Source: Porphyromonas pogonae (GTDB lineage Bacteria > Bacteroidota > Bacteroidia > Bacteroidales > Porphyromonadaceae). From it: 64,000 nt of DNA. How positions within the stretch are numbered: the stretch's first letter is position 1; each line of letters starts with the position of its first letter. The notes below the pieces were generated by a model. That model had not been told where the DNA came from. It was given only the letters and a program-made list of their open reading frames with translations, and did not search any database. A program made the translations under genes and the position numbers. Positions 57,478 to 64,000 of this stretch are shown piece after piece. The stretch is taken from contig NZ_CP143258.1 of assembly GCF_036320655.1 (NCBI RefSeq), positions 1,984,001 through 2,048,000 on the forward strand. The letters are read 5' to 3'.

Positions 57478-58149
57478 TCAATGCAGATATACTGTTGTAT
57501 CATCAATACCTGCATCGTGCATAGCTTCTTTACGCTCTACACATGTACCACATGTGCCACACTGGACATCACCTCCGCAATAGCAACTCCAAGTCTCGGC
57601 ATAGTCTATTCCCAGCTTTTTGCCTATCCTGGCTATCTCACCTTTGGTTATAGAGGTATAGGGAGCTGTGATATGCACATTATTTCCGGTACCTTCTGCG
57701 ATAGCTTGTGTCATAGGATTAATAAAGGAAGCACGACAGTCAGGGTAAATAGCATGATCGCCAAAGTGATTGGCAATATAAATGCGTGATAGTCCCCTAC
57801 TCTCTGCCATACCGGCAGCTATGCTCAGCATGATTCCATTGCGAAATGGCACCACCGTACTTTTCATATTATCATCGTCGTAAGACCCCATAGGGATATC
57901 GCCGCCGCTTTTCAGTAAATCACTCTTAAAATATTCTGCAATAAAGCTCAGCGGAATAGTAATATGCTCAATACCTAAACGCTCACAATGCATGCGCGCA
58001 AAAGGCAACTCCTTATCATTGTGTTTAGAACCATAATCAAAGCTTATACCCAGTCTGATATCGTGTGCATATTCATATAGCAGAGTTATGCTGTCCATGC
58101 CTCCTGAGACTACAATTAGTCCGGAAGCATTATTGATGTTATCTATCAT
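57478..58149 (-). CDS. queC: 7-cyano-7-deazaguanine synthase
   Basis: 223 residues. The ATP motif SGGMDS is at 15-20, ISFDYGSKHNDKEL follows, and PFRNG, NHFGDHAIYPDCR and the zinc cluster C189, C191, C197, C200, C203 (SCYCGGDVQCGTCGTC) are typical QueC features. It converts 7-carboxy-7-deazaguanine to preQ0 for queuosine synthesis, upstream of Tgt. Divergent from sodB; the two -7 boxes are 13 bases apart. Confidence 0.95.
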   Translation of the reverse strand: MIDNINNASGLIVVSGGMDSITLLYEYAHDIRLGISFDYGSKHNDKELPFARMHCERLGIEHITIPLSFIAEYFKSDLLKSGGDIPMGSYDDDNMKSTVVPFRNGIMLSIAAGMAESRGLSRIYIANHFGDHAIYPDCRASFINPMTQAIAEGTGNNVHITAPYTSITKGEIARIGKKLGIDYAETWSCYCGGDVQCGTCGTCVERKEAMHDAGIDDTTVYLH

Positions 58150-58168
58150 ATCTTAGTTTTTAGCTATA

Positions 58169-58176
58169 CAAATTTA
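58169..58176 (-). promoter_or_regulatory. Possible queC -7 box
   Basis: TAAATTTG on the minus strand, 19 bases before the queC start. No clear -33. Confidence 0.35.
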
Positions 58177-58189
58177 AACATTGTAAACG

Positions 58190-58197
58190 TATATTTG
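58190..58197 (+). promoter_or_regulatory. Possible sodB -7 box
   Basis: TATATTTG, 95 bases before the sod start, back to back with the queC box. Confidence 0.35.
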
Positions 58198-58292
58198 TTA
58201 TGAAAATAGATCACAGAAAAGTGAAAAGTCACTTAAAATAAAGTAAAAGATATTTCACGATATATTAATAACAATAAATTATAGTAAGAACA

Positions 58293-58868
58293 ATGAAACA
58301 CGAATTGATCAATTTGCCTTACGAGCCTACAGCTCTGGAACCGGTTATCAGCAAAGAAACAATTGAATATCATCACGGCAAACACCTTCAGAACTATGTG
58401 AATACACTGAACAAGCTCATCGAAGGTACAGAGTTTGAGTCCATGTCATTGGAAGATATCGTAAAGAAAAGCGATGGCGGCGTATTCAACAACGCCGGTC
58501 AGGTGTTGAATCACAATCTCTATTTTACACAATTCGGTCCTCATTGCGGTGGTAAGCCTTCAGGCAAGTTGATGGAAGCCATTGAAAAGAAATGGGGAAG
58601 TTTCGACAAATTTCAGGAAGAATTCAACAATGCATGCGTTACATTGTTTGGTTCAGGTTGGGCATGGTTGGCCTCTGACGAAAAGGGGAATCTGGAAATC
58701 ACCAAAGAACCCAACGGCAGCAATCCCGTAAAACACGGACTTAAACCTCTGTTGGGTGTCGATGTTTGGGAACACGCATATTATCTTACCTATCAGAATC
58801 GCCGAGCCGATCACGTGAAAGATGTATGGAGCATCATCAACTGGTCAGCTGTAGAGTCACGTTACTAA
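58293..58868 (+). CDS. Superoxide dismutase (Fe/Mn)
   Basis: 191 residues of the iron/manganese family. Ligands: H27 in YHHGKH, the second His in LNHNLYFTQF, and Asp and His in DVWEHAYY. The sequence is close to what I remember of the cambialistic P. gingivalis enzyme, with QNRRADHVKDVWSIINW near the end. It disproportionates superoxide in the cytosol. Together with ovoA it points to protection against oxygen exposure. Confidence 0.95.
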   Translation: MKHELINLPYEPTALEPVISKETIEYHHGKHLQNYVNTLNKLIEGTEFESMSLEDIVKKSDGGVFNNAGQVLNHNLYFTQFGPHCGGKPSGKLMEAIEKKWGSFDKFQEEFNNACVTLFGSGWAWLASDEKGNLEITKEPNGSNPVKHGLKPLLGVDVWEHAYYLTYQNRRADHVKDVWSIINWSAVESRY

Positions 58869-58880
58869 AAACCATCGGTA

Positions 58881-58901
58881 GCAACTCCATATAGGAGTTG
58901 C
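58881..58901 (+). other. Hairpin after sodB
   Basis: A perfect 8-bp stem GCAACTCC / GGAGTTGC with a 5-base loop, 12 bases past the stop; no U-run. It may stabilise the mRNA end ahead of the main terminator. Confidence 0.4.
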
Positions 58902-58923
58902 ATGTTATGGCTCCTATAAACTC

Positions 58924-58973
58924 AGCGGTCACCAGCTCTCTTATCCGAGAGCAGCATGGTGACCGCTTTTCTT
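58924..58973 (+). terminator. sodB terminator
   Basis: A 10-bp stem AGCGGTCACC / GGTGACCGCT with an inner GCTCTC/GAGAGC stem, then TTTTCTT. Confidence 0.85.
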
Positions 58974-59163
58974 ACCTGAATCAATAATGGAATAAAAGAG
59001 ACTATGAGACGCTCATCATTCATTTGGGAATCGTCTCAATTCTTTTATCCTCTTCACCCAATTCCTCCCGGAATTTTGAGAATAAAACCAATCATCTAAT
59101 CTTCATATAATTCTTCTAACCCCAGATATTCTATTCTTAGTGCATAAGCCCCCCTCAACAAAT
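58974..59163. other. Intergenic region between sodB and the LuxR-like regulator
   Basis: No gene. GAGAC near 58999 and GTCTC near 59032 could pair loosely. Confidence 0.3.
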
Positions 59164-60093
59164 TCATAGCTGTTGCAGGAATGCCTCCAAACTTATATCT
59201 GAGGGCACATTGAGCTTCTGTTTGATGCGATATTTGCTCATTCTCACACTTTTACTCTCCACATTATACATATTGGATATTTCTTTAGGAGTCAGTTTCA
59301 TACAAAAACAAGCGCAGTATTTCAAGTCTTGAACTGTTAATTTATTATTAGAATACTCTTCAAGTTTATTGAAGTAATCACGATTATTAGCCTGAAACTC
59401 TGCCACCAAAACATCCATCTGGCTTTCCTCATTTACCAATGTAGCCATTGACTGTTTAGCAGTGAGCATATTATCGTTTATCAATCTGCTCGCTGTTAGT
59501 TTGGACGACTCTTCTTTTTCAATTGAATCTTTGGCTTCTATCTGTGATCTGAGTTCGGATATCTCTTGCTCGTATTTCATACGGAGAGAGATTTGTTTCT
59601 CCAGTTCCTCTTTCATCTGCAGATTTTTTTCCATATACTCTTTCTCATGCTCCAAATTGATCTTATGTACCTCCAGTACACGAAACTTCATTTTGTAATA
59701 CACCATCATCAAGGACATTACAAACAATAATGCCAGCACTATCACGGGAAACACATAGCACATAGTAGATCTTCCATTGCTTACGGCTGTGTCTCCATAG
59801 GTAATATCATGATGGGTGCTCCGCCAGGCATTCGCCATAGGATCAGGGTTTATTGCCACAGACAGCCCTTCGCCAGCGACTCGCTTATTAGTGAAAGTCT
59901 TACAGGGATTTTCTACAACATACGGGATTATAGCACAGTTGAGTCTTCTCCTCAAAATAATTCCATACTTATTTCCATCCACCATATTATAGGATGAGCT
60001 ATAGCACACAGGATCCATGACCAAACCCATTCTGCACACACTAAGGCATGATGCTATCATCAAAGTGACCCAAATAGTAAGTTTATCTAACAT
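59164..60093 (-). CDS. Membrane-anchored regulator with C-terminal LuxR-type helix-turn-helix
   Basis: 309 residues: a hydrophobic N-terminus (LTIWVTLMIASCLSV), about 85 probably periplasmic residues with no known domain, one membrane helix near 112-133 (YVFPVIVLALLFVMSLMMVY), a coiled coil (about 140-200, repeated E/K/L heptads) and a C-terminal HTH (KYCACFCMKLTPKEISNMYN, then VESKSVRMSKYRIKQKL). Bacteroidetes have larger regulators of this layout with periplasmic TPRs; here the TPR part is missing, so this may be a shortened form. It is divergent from an AraC-type regulator. Confidence 0.72.
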   Translation of the reverse strand: MLDKLTIWVTLMIASCLSVCRMGLVMDPVCYSSSYNMVDGNKYGIILRRRLNCAIIPYVVENPCKTFTNKRVAGEGLSVAINPDPMANAWRSTHHDITYGDTAVSNGRSTMCYVFPVIVLALLFVMSLMMVYYKMKFRVLEVHKINLEHEKEYMEKNLQMKEELEKQISLRMKYEQEISELRSQIEAKDSIEKEESSKLTASRLINDNMLTAKQSMATLVNEESQMDVLVAEFQANNRDYFNKLEEYSNNKLTVQDLKYCACFCMKLTPKEISNMYNVESKSVRMSKYRIKQKLNVPSDISLEAFLQQL

Positions 60094-60376
60094 GATTACT
60101 GTATCAGAATAATATTTTTAATATGCACTCAGATTTGCAATATACACACCCATGTTGCCTACATAACTCACAACACTTGACGGAATAAGACTCATTCACA
60201 ATGCAAAAAAGTGATTTGTAGACATGTTGTATACACTATGTAGGTATTTTATAGACATATATTCTCATTTACATAGAGCTAATTGTAATATATTGGCAAC
60301 CTGATTCGTAAAGAGTTAGCACTAATAAAGAAGAGCCGACTCTACTTATATAATTTTTAACACGGTCACATAAACA
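60094..60376. promoter_or_regulatory. Divergent region between the two regulators
   Basis: 283 AT-rich bases between oppositely transcribed regulators, presumably holding both promoters. I see no convincing TAnnTTTG box and no clear operator. Confidence 0.3.
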
Positions 60377-61243
60377 ATGAAAATTATTGATTTGCAAAAA
60401 CACTTGCTATGCAGTTGTTACACATGCAGTCCTCGTAATGGATTCTATGTTGTCAATATGTCTCCGGATGATTCCAAAGTAAACTCACCGGACATTACTG
60501 TAAATAGAATTATCTACATACTCAAGGGCAGGATAAGCGTGCAATACAATTTGTTTCCTGAACTTACTGTAGAGCCACGTCATATCTTCTTTATACCTGC
60601 CGGAGATACTGTATACATCACACCTCTTGATGATGTCACCATGGTGATCATGAAATCCGAGCAGATACAAAGCATTTGCAGCAAAGTCACCATGTCTCAC
60701 CTATCCATATCGCTTTCCAAGTCAAAAGAAAACACTCTCTACACATTCAAAGCATACCAATCACCTCGCATCATCAACATCTTCTACTACGTTCTTAGCG
60801 AGTATCTACTCTCAGGCTTCAAATGTGCCCGACTCCACTCCATCAAAAGCGAAGAGCTCATGATGCTCTTAGGTATTAGTTTCAGAGAGCAGGAACTTAT
60901 TGATCTCTTCAGACCCATCATCGGCAAGTCGGCAGAGTTCAAACAGCAAATATTTCGATGCATAGACGAGCAGGAGAGCATATCTACATTGGCAAGAAAG
61001 ATGAATATGGGCATTGACAATTTCAAAAAGAAATTCAAAAAAGAATTCGGTACATCTCCCTACCAATGGCTACTACAGCGCAAAGCTCATAAAGTCATGG
61101 TAGCACTGTGCGAGTCCGACATACCCATCAAACAGATTGTAGATGCTTTCAAGTTTTCCTCACGCTCCCATTTCAATAAATTCTGCGAGCATTGGTTGGG
61201 AGCTTCCCCGGGATCCATACGTAAGAAACACGGTAACCATTAA
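60377..61243 (+). CDS. AraC family transcriptional regulator
   Basis: 288 residues. The N-terminal part (to about 180) looks like a cupin-type effector domain (YILKGRISVQYNLFPELTVE, then HIFFIPAGDTVYI). The C-terminal AraC double HTH starts near 190: ISTLARKMNMGIDNFKKKFK, then EFGTSPYQWLLQRKAHKV, IKQIVDAFKFSSRSHFNKF and GASPGSIRKKH. Effector and targets are unknown; the divergent LuxR-like regulator is a candidate target. Confidence 0.9.
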   Translation: MKIIDLQKHLLCSCYTCSPRNGFYVVNMSPDDSKVNSPDITVNRIIYILKGRISVQYNLFPELTVEPRHIFFIPAGDTVYITPLDDVTMVIMKSEQIQSICSKVTMSHLSISLSKSKENTLYTFKAYQSPRIINIFYYVLSEYLLSGFKCARLHSIKSEELMMLLGISFREQELIDLFRPIIGKSAEFKQQIFRCIDEQESISTLARKMNMGIDNFKKKFKKEFGTSPYQWLLQRKAHKVMVALCESDIPIKQIVDAFKFSSRSHFNKFCEHWLGASPGSIRKKHGNH

Positions 61244-61327
61244 ACTTGTCCCTCCCTACCCCTCCCTTGGGGGTGTTTTTTGGGGTAAGCCCTAGATCTG
61301 TGAAGCAGTCGGAGCCTTTGCCTTCCC

Positions 61328-61472
61328 CTTGGAGAAGGGAGAGGCAGAGGCGTGGCATTTCTTTTGGCGAGAGAGCTATTATTTCGTCAATCCCTCTTGG
61401 AGAAGGGGGAGGCTGAGGTGTGGCATTTCTTTTGGCGAGAGAGCTATTATTTCGTCAATCCCCCTTGGAGAA
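61328..61472. repeat. 68-bp direct repeats (two full copies plus start of a third)
   Basis: Units start at 61328, 61396 and 61464 with CTTGGAGAA. Units 1 and 2 share GTGGCATTTCTTTTGGCGAG and CTATTATTTCGTCAATCCC with few differences. The third unit is cut by the insertion sequence after 9 bases and resumes at 63003. The preceding stretch (61244-61327) is also C/T- and G-rich and non-coding. Confidence 0.8.
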
Positions 61473-63002
61473 CTAATCTATACACATATCTCAACGATTT
61501 AACATACTTTTATTCAATTTCTTGCATTGTATCCTCGTTGTTTTTTCGTATCTTTATATATGTAACTTAACATTTTCAGGCGTCATAAAAGATGCACGTA
61601 TCGCTAAGCGATTATATTTCGTCTTGGCAGCAATGACACGTCGTGTGGACGGGGTCATGAACAGTTGTTTTAAGAATCATGCAGAAAGGCAGGGGGCTTA
61701 TCGACTCCTAAATAATAAAAGATGGAAAATGGATCAGTTTTTGGACTGCGTTACCGCAAATAGCGCACAATGTTGCAAAGATCTTAAGCATGTGCTTTGC
61801 ATTCAGGATACTACAGAGTTTACTTTTGATAATATCAGTGGCAGATTAAACCCTAATGACGAAGATTATGGGTATGGAACCAACAAGAGTTCGGAGTACA
61901 GCATCTTTGCTCATCCTTGCTTGCTCTTTGACCCTGAGACAGAAACCCCTATGGGTTATAGTTCGATTGAGTTGTATAACAGAGATCGCAAAGACGCACG
62001 CCAGAAGAAACAGCTGCGTAAAAAAATTGGATTTAATGAGAAAGAATCGTCTCGTTGGGCTGCATCGGCTAAAATGGCAAACGCGAATTTGCCAGAAAAT
62101 TTACGTAAAACCATGGTGGGTGATCGTGAGAATGATATCTACACCGTCATGAGTAAGACGTTGGAAGAAGGATGTGATTTTCTGATTCGCTCCATTCACA
62201 ATCGGCTTCTCGAGGGAGATTCAAAATCTAAAAAAGAACGTATCATCGAATGGTTGGATAAACAACCGGTTAGTTTCAGTTGCACATCCCAGATCACTAG
62301 GCAAAATAGGCGTAAACCTCGCAAGGCGTTGTTCGACGTCAAATATGCACCAGTCACTTTCGGCAACACAGGTAATGGTAAAGACGATGTTTCAAAGAGT
62401 ATTAGCTGCCACTACGTTCATGTCAGAGAAGATGCCGGTAGCGTTCCCGAGGGTGAAAAGCCTATCGAATGGCGTTTGCTCACCTCGCACGAAGTAAAGA
62501 GTAAGGAAGATGCACTCCGGATTATACAGTGGTACAAGTATCGATGGCATATCGAAGAAGTCTTTAGATTAATGAAAACCAAAGGCTTGGGTATTACCTC
62601 TGCCCAATTAGAAAACGGTATGGCGATGAAAAAGCTTATGGCAATGGGGTTCTATGTTGTGCTAAAGTGTATGACTCTAAAGAAAAAATATGACACTGCC
62701 AATGAGAGCGTTTCATGTAATCGACTCTTTACAGAGGAAGAGTGCGAGATGCTGCATCTAGAGATGGAAATGCTACATAAAGAGTCTCCTCGATCAAAAG
62801 ATGGGAATAATCCTTTTCGGGAAGATTCGTTAGCTTGGGCTTCGTGGATAATAGCCCGACTGGGATCATGGAAAGCTTATGTAAAATCTGGCGGACCTCC
62901 AGGATATAATACCATGTGCAAAGGTCTAAAGGTTTTCCATGAGCACCTCACTGTACTATCTTTCATGAAACAAAAAAATTAAAAGATGTGTATAAAGATT
63001 AG
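61473..63002 (+). mobile_element. Complete IS4/Tn5-type insertion sequence (1530 bp)
   Basis: Imperfect terminal inverted repeats: left CTAATCTATACACATATCT, right end (reverse complement) CTAATCTTTATACACATCT. It is flanked by a perfect 9-bp target duplication CTTGGAGAA (61464-61472 and 63003-63011), the size typical of the IS50/Tn5 branch of IS4. It carries one intact transposase gene and looks potentially active. Confidence 0.9.
61522..62982 (+). CDS. IS4 family (IS50/Tn5-like) transposase
   Basis: 486 residues in one open frame. The N-terminal DNA-binding part includes DARIAKRL and the HAERQGAYRLLNN block of Tn5-type enzymes. The DDE triad is D96 (QDTTEF), D201 (VGDREND) and E345 in the YREK box (YKYRWHIEEVFRLMK). 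The C-terminus has RLGSWKAYVKSGGPPGYNTM, as in Tn5 transposase. The start at 61522 is the only ATG before DARIAKRL and leaves about 18 non-conserved residues, so a non-ATG start slightly downstream is possible. The gene fills the IS. Confidence 0.93.
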   Translation: MHCILVVFSYLYICNLTFSGVIKDARIAKRLYFVLAAMTRRVDGVMNSCFKNHAERQGAYRLLNNKRWKMDQFLDCVTANSAQCCKDLKHVLCIQDTTEFTFDNISGRLNPNDEDYGYGTNKSSEYSIFAHPCLLFDPETETPMGYSSIELYNRDRKDARQKKQLRKKIGFNEKESSRWAASAKMANANLPENLRKTMVGDRENDIYTVMSKTLEEGCDFLIRSIHNRLLEGDSKSKKERIIEWLDKQPVSFSCTSQITRQNRRKPRKALFDVKYAPVTFGNTGNGKDDVSKSISCHYVHVREDAGSVPEGEKPIEWRLLTSHEVKSKEDALRIIQWYKYRWHIEEVFRLMKTKGLGITSAQLENGMAMKKLMAMGFYVVLKCMTLKKKYDTANESVSCNRLFTEEECEMLHLEMEMLHKESPRSKDGNNPFREDSLAWASWIIARLGSWKAYVKSGGPPGYNTMCKGLKVFHEHLTVLSFMKQKN

Positions 63003-63191
63003 CTTGGAGAAGGGGGCGGGGGGGGGGGATTGACCGCTTGTCTAATCTCCCCCTTTGCATCCATAAAAGCTCACCTTTTCATCAATCCCCTTTGGTATCT
63101 ACTTAGCTCTCTTCTCGTCAATCCCCCTGCCCCCTTCTCCAAGGGGGAGGCAAAGACATTGCTTACTTTTTGGGGGGAGGGGAGAAGTATG
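63003..63191. other. Non-coding G/C-tract region after the IS
   Basis: Contains a run of 11 G at 63018-63028, preceded by GAAGGGGGC, then C- and T-rich text. CCCCTTCTCCAAGGGG near 63130 is a palindrome related to the 68-bp repeat start. No gene seen. Confidence 0.5.
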
Positions 63192-63704
63192 TCACAAGCC
63201 TGAGCCAGGGTTTGGAGGCGTCCCACTGCCGGCATTATCTCCCGGTGTAACCCCACCCGCTCCAGGCTTAGCGGACTTGAGGACTTTGCGACGCCCCGTC
63301 TCAGCACTCACTCGCTCATAGGCGAGCCCTTGGCCACCTCGTGTGGTTGCACTAGCTTTGAGTTCCTTGGAAGGAGTAAAAAGTATCTTGGGCGTACGAA
63401 TCAACCCAGTGTTGAAATCGCCCTCCTTTTCTACAGCTTTGGAACCGAATGAGAGGCGGAAGGAGCCAAAGTCTTCCAGACGCACTATGCGCCCCTTGAC
63501 CAACTCCTCATTCATCACATACACCATGCGATCCAGCACCGCACGCACATCGGCACTCGTCATAGCAGAGTACTCTGCTATGCGAGTGCACAGCTCCTTG
63601 AAGTTCATGTCGTCGAGGTATACCGGCTGTGCCGTGTAGATGTTTTTACCTTTTTGGGGGCCAATATTGATCTTGCGCCCCACGAGTTTGAATTTGATAC
63701 TCAT
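63192..63704 (-). CDS. HU-related DNA-binding protein
   Basis: 170 residues of the Bacteroidetes HU-related histone-like family (MSIKFKLVGRKINIGPQKGK at the start, LCTRIAEYSAMTSADVRAVL, and VRLEDFGSFRLSFGSKAVEK, the dimerisation and DNA-contact region). The tail after about 135 is rich in Gly, Pro and Ala. Probably a small nucleoid protein whose targets are unknown. Upstream lies a 22-bp tandem array, so its promoter region may be affected by repeat changes. Confidence 0.88.
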   Translation of the reverse strand: MSIKFKLVGRKINIGPQKGKNIYTAQPVYLDDMNFKELCTRIAEYSAMTSADVRAVLDRMVYVMNEELVKGRIVRLEDFGSFRLSFGSKAVEKEGDFNTGLIRTPKILFTPSKELKASATTRGGQGLAYERVSAETGRRKVLKSAKPGAGGVTPGDNAGSGTPPNPGSGL

Positions 63705-63787
63705 TGTCTTTGTTTTTTATTAGTTTAATATTCGTTTACGCCCATCCTCACTGGACAGGCCAATGCATCTGTCATAGGGTCACCGTA

Positions 63788-63919
63788 GCTACCTGTACTT
63801 CAGGTCATCGTTAGGTGTACTTGCAGCCATCGCTACACGTACAGGAGACACACCGTTACTTGTACGTGCAGCATCGACACCCTGTACAAATAGCGGTGAT
63901 AGCCTGTACATGCAATAGG
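63788..63919. repeat. 22-bp tandem array (six degenerate copies)
   Basis: Units of 22 bp start at 63788, 63810, 63832, 63854, 63876 and 63898. Each has TGTAC or CGTAC at position 7-8 and several have GCA then CATC. It lies 84 bases upstream of the HU-related gene. The unit is unrelated in sequence to the other arrays but has the same period. No further gene is seen up to the window end. Confidence 0.65.
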
Positions 63920-64000
63920 GAGAGAGAGGTTTGTGTCTGGGATACCTTCGACCTTGTAGTTTCTTTTTTATTATTACCATCTTTTTTAGTCTATCGATTG

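Noticed and set aside
61352-61570. 72-codon frame across the 68-bp repeats
   Set aside because: Product is repetitive, spans the IS boundary and matches nothing; an artefact of the repeat.

Overview
The window looks like a chromosomal segment of a low-GC, host-associated member of the Bacteroidetes, most likely in or near the Porphyromonadaceae. Evidence: start codons without Shine-Dalgarno sequences, repeated TAnnTTTG (-7) promoter boxes, a Bacteroidetes-type cysteine-poor Tgt, a DUF4301 gene, an HU-related protein with a Gly/Pro tail, a superoxide dismutase resembling the Porphyromonas gingivalis enzyme, and housekeeping genes typical of the phylum. The species cannot be named from sequence alone.

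Layout. 1-6090: end of one half and the whole of a second half of an ABC exporter pair, then a PLP-dependent MalY/PatB-type C-S lyase, a GNAT acetyltransferase and a full-length bifunctional OvoA, which together look like an ovothiol (5-thiohistidine) locus. 6093-7304: tRNA-Phe with promoter and terminator, hairpins and a 22-bp tandem array. 7329-15070: BFD-type ferredoxin, FocA-type channel, fadD-prfB (prfB with an intact +1 programmed frameshift), YitT protein, cyclophilin, MATE exporter. 15305-18726: pckA with a terminator-like leader hairpin, then a 1.7 kb gene-free stretch with a MITE copy and a second 22-bp array. 18727-32444: minus-strand units coaD-S41 protease and DUF4301-XPP-gammaCA-THUMP/methyltransferase-lepA-dnaB-M24-alkaline phosphatase. 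32872-43781: minus-strand pyrG-yidC and purF-carA-carB-acyltransferase, joining pyrimidine, purine and arginine precursor synthesis. 43990-51217: TPR protein, clpB, nadE. 51218-58868: a second MITE copy, a palindromic 22-bp array, tgt-lptG, smpB, fba, a third MITE copy, CDF transporter, queC, sodB. 59164-64000: a LuxR-like membrane regulator, an AraC regulator, 68-bp repeats invaded by a complete IS4/Tn5-like insertion sequence, an HU-related protein and another 22-bp array.

Most striking: (1) the ovoA neighbourhood, where a candidate lyase partner, an acetyltransferase and an ABC exporter sit beside OvoA; (2) five intergenic tandem arrays that share an exact 22-bp period while the unit sequences mostly differ, one of them inside a near-perfect palindrome; (3) three 187-bp MITE copies, nearly identical, with 12-bp inverted ends and 5-bp target duplications; (4) a complete IS with a 9-bp target duplication. 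No phage, CRISPR array or defence system was recognised. tRNA-Phe is the only RNA gene I can support.
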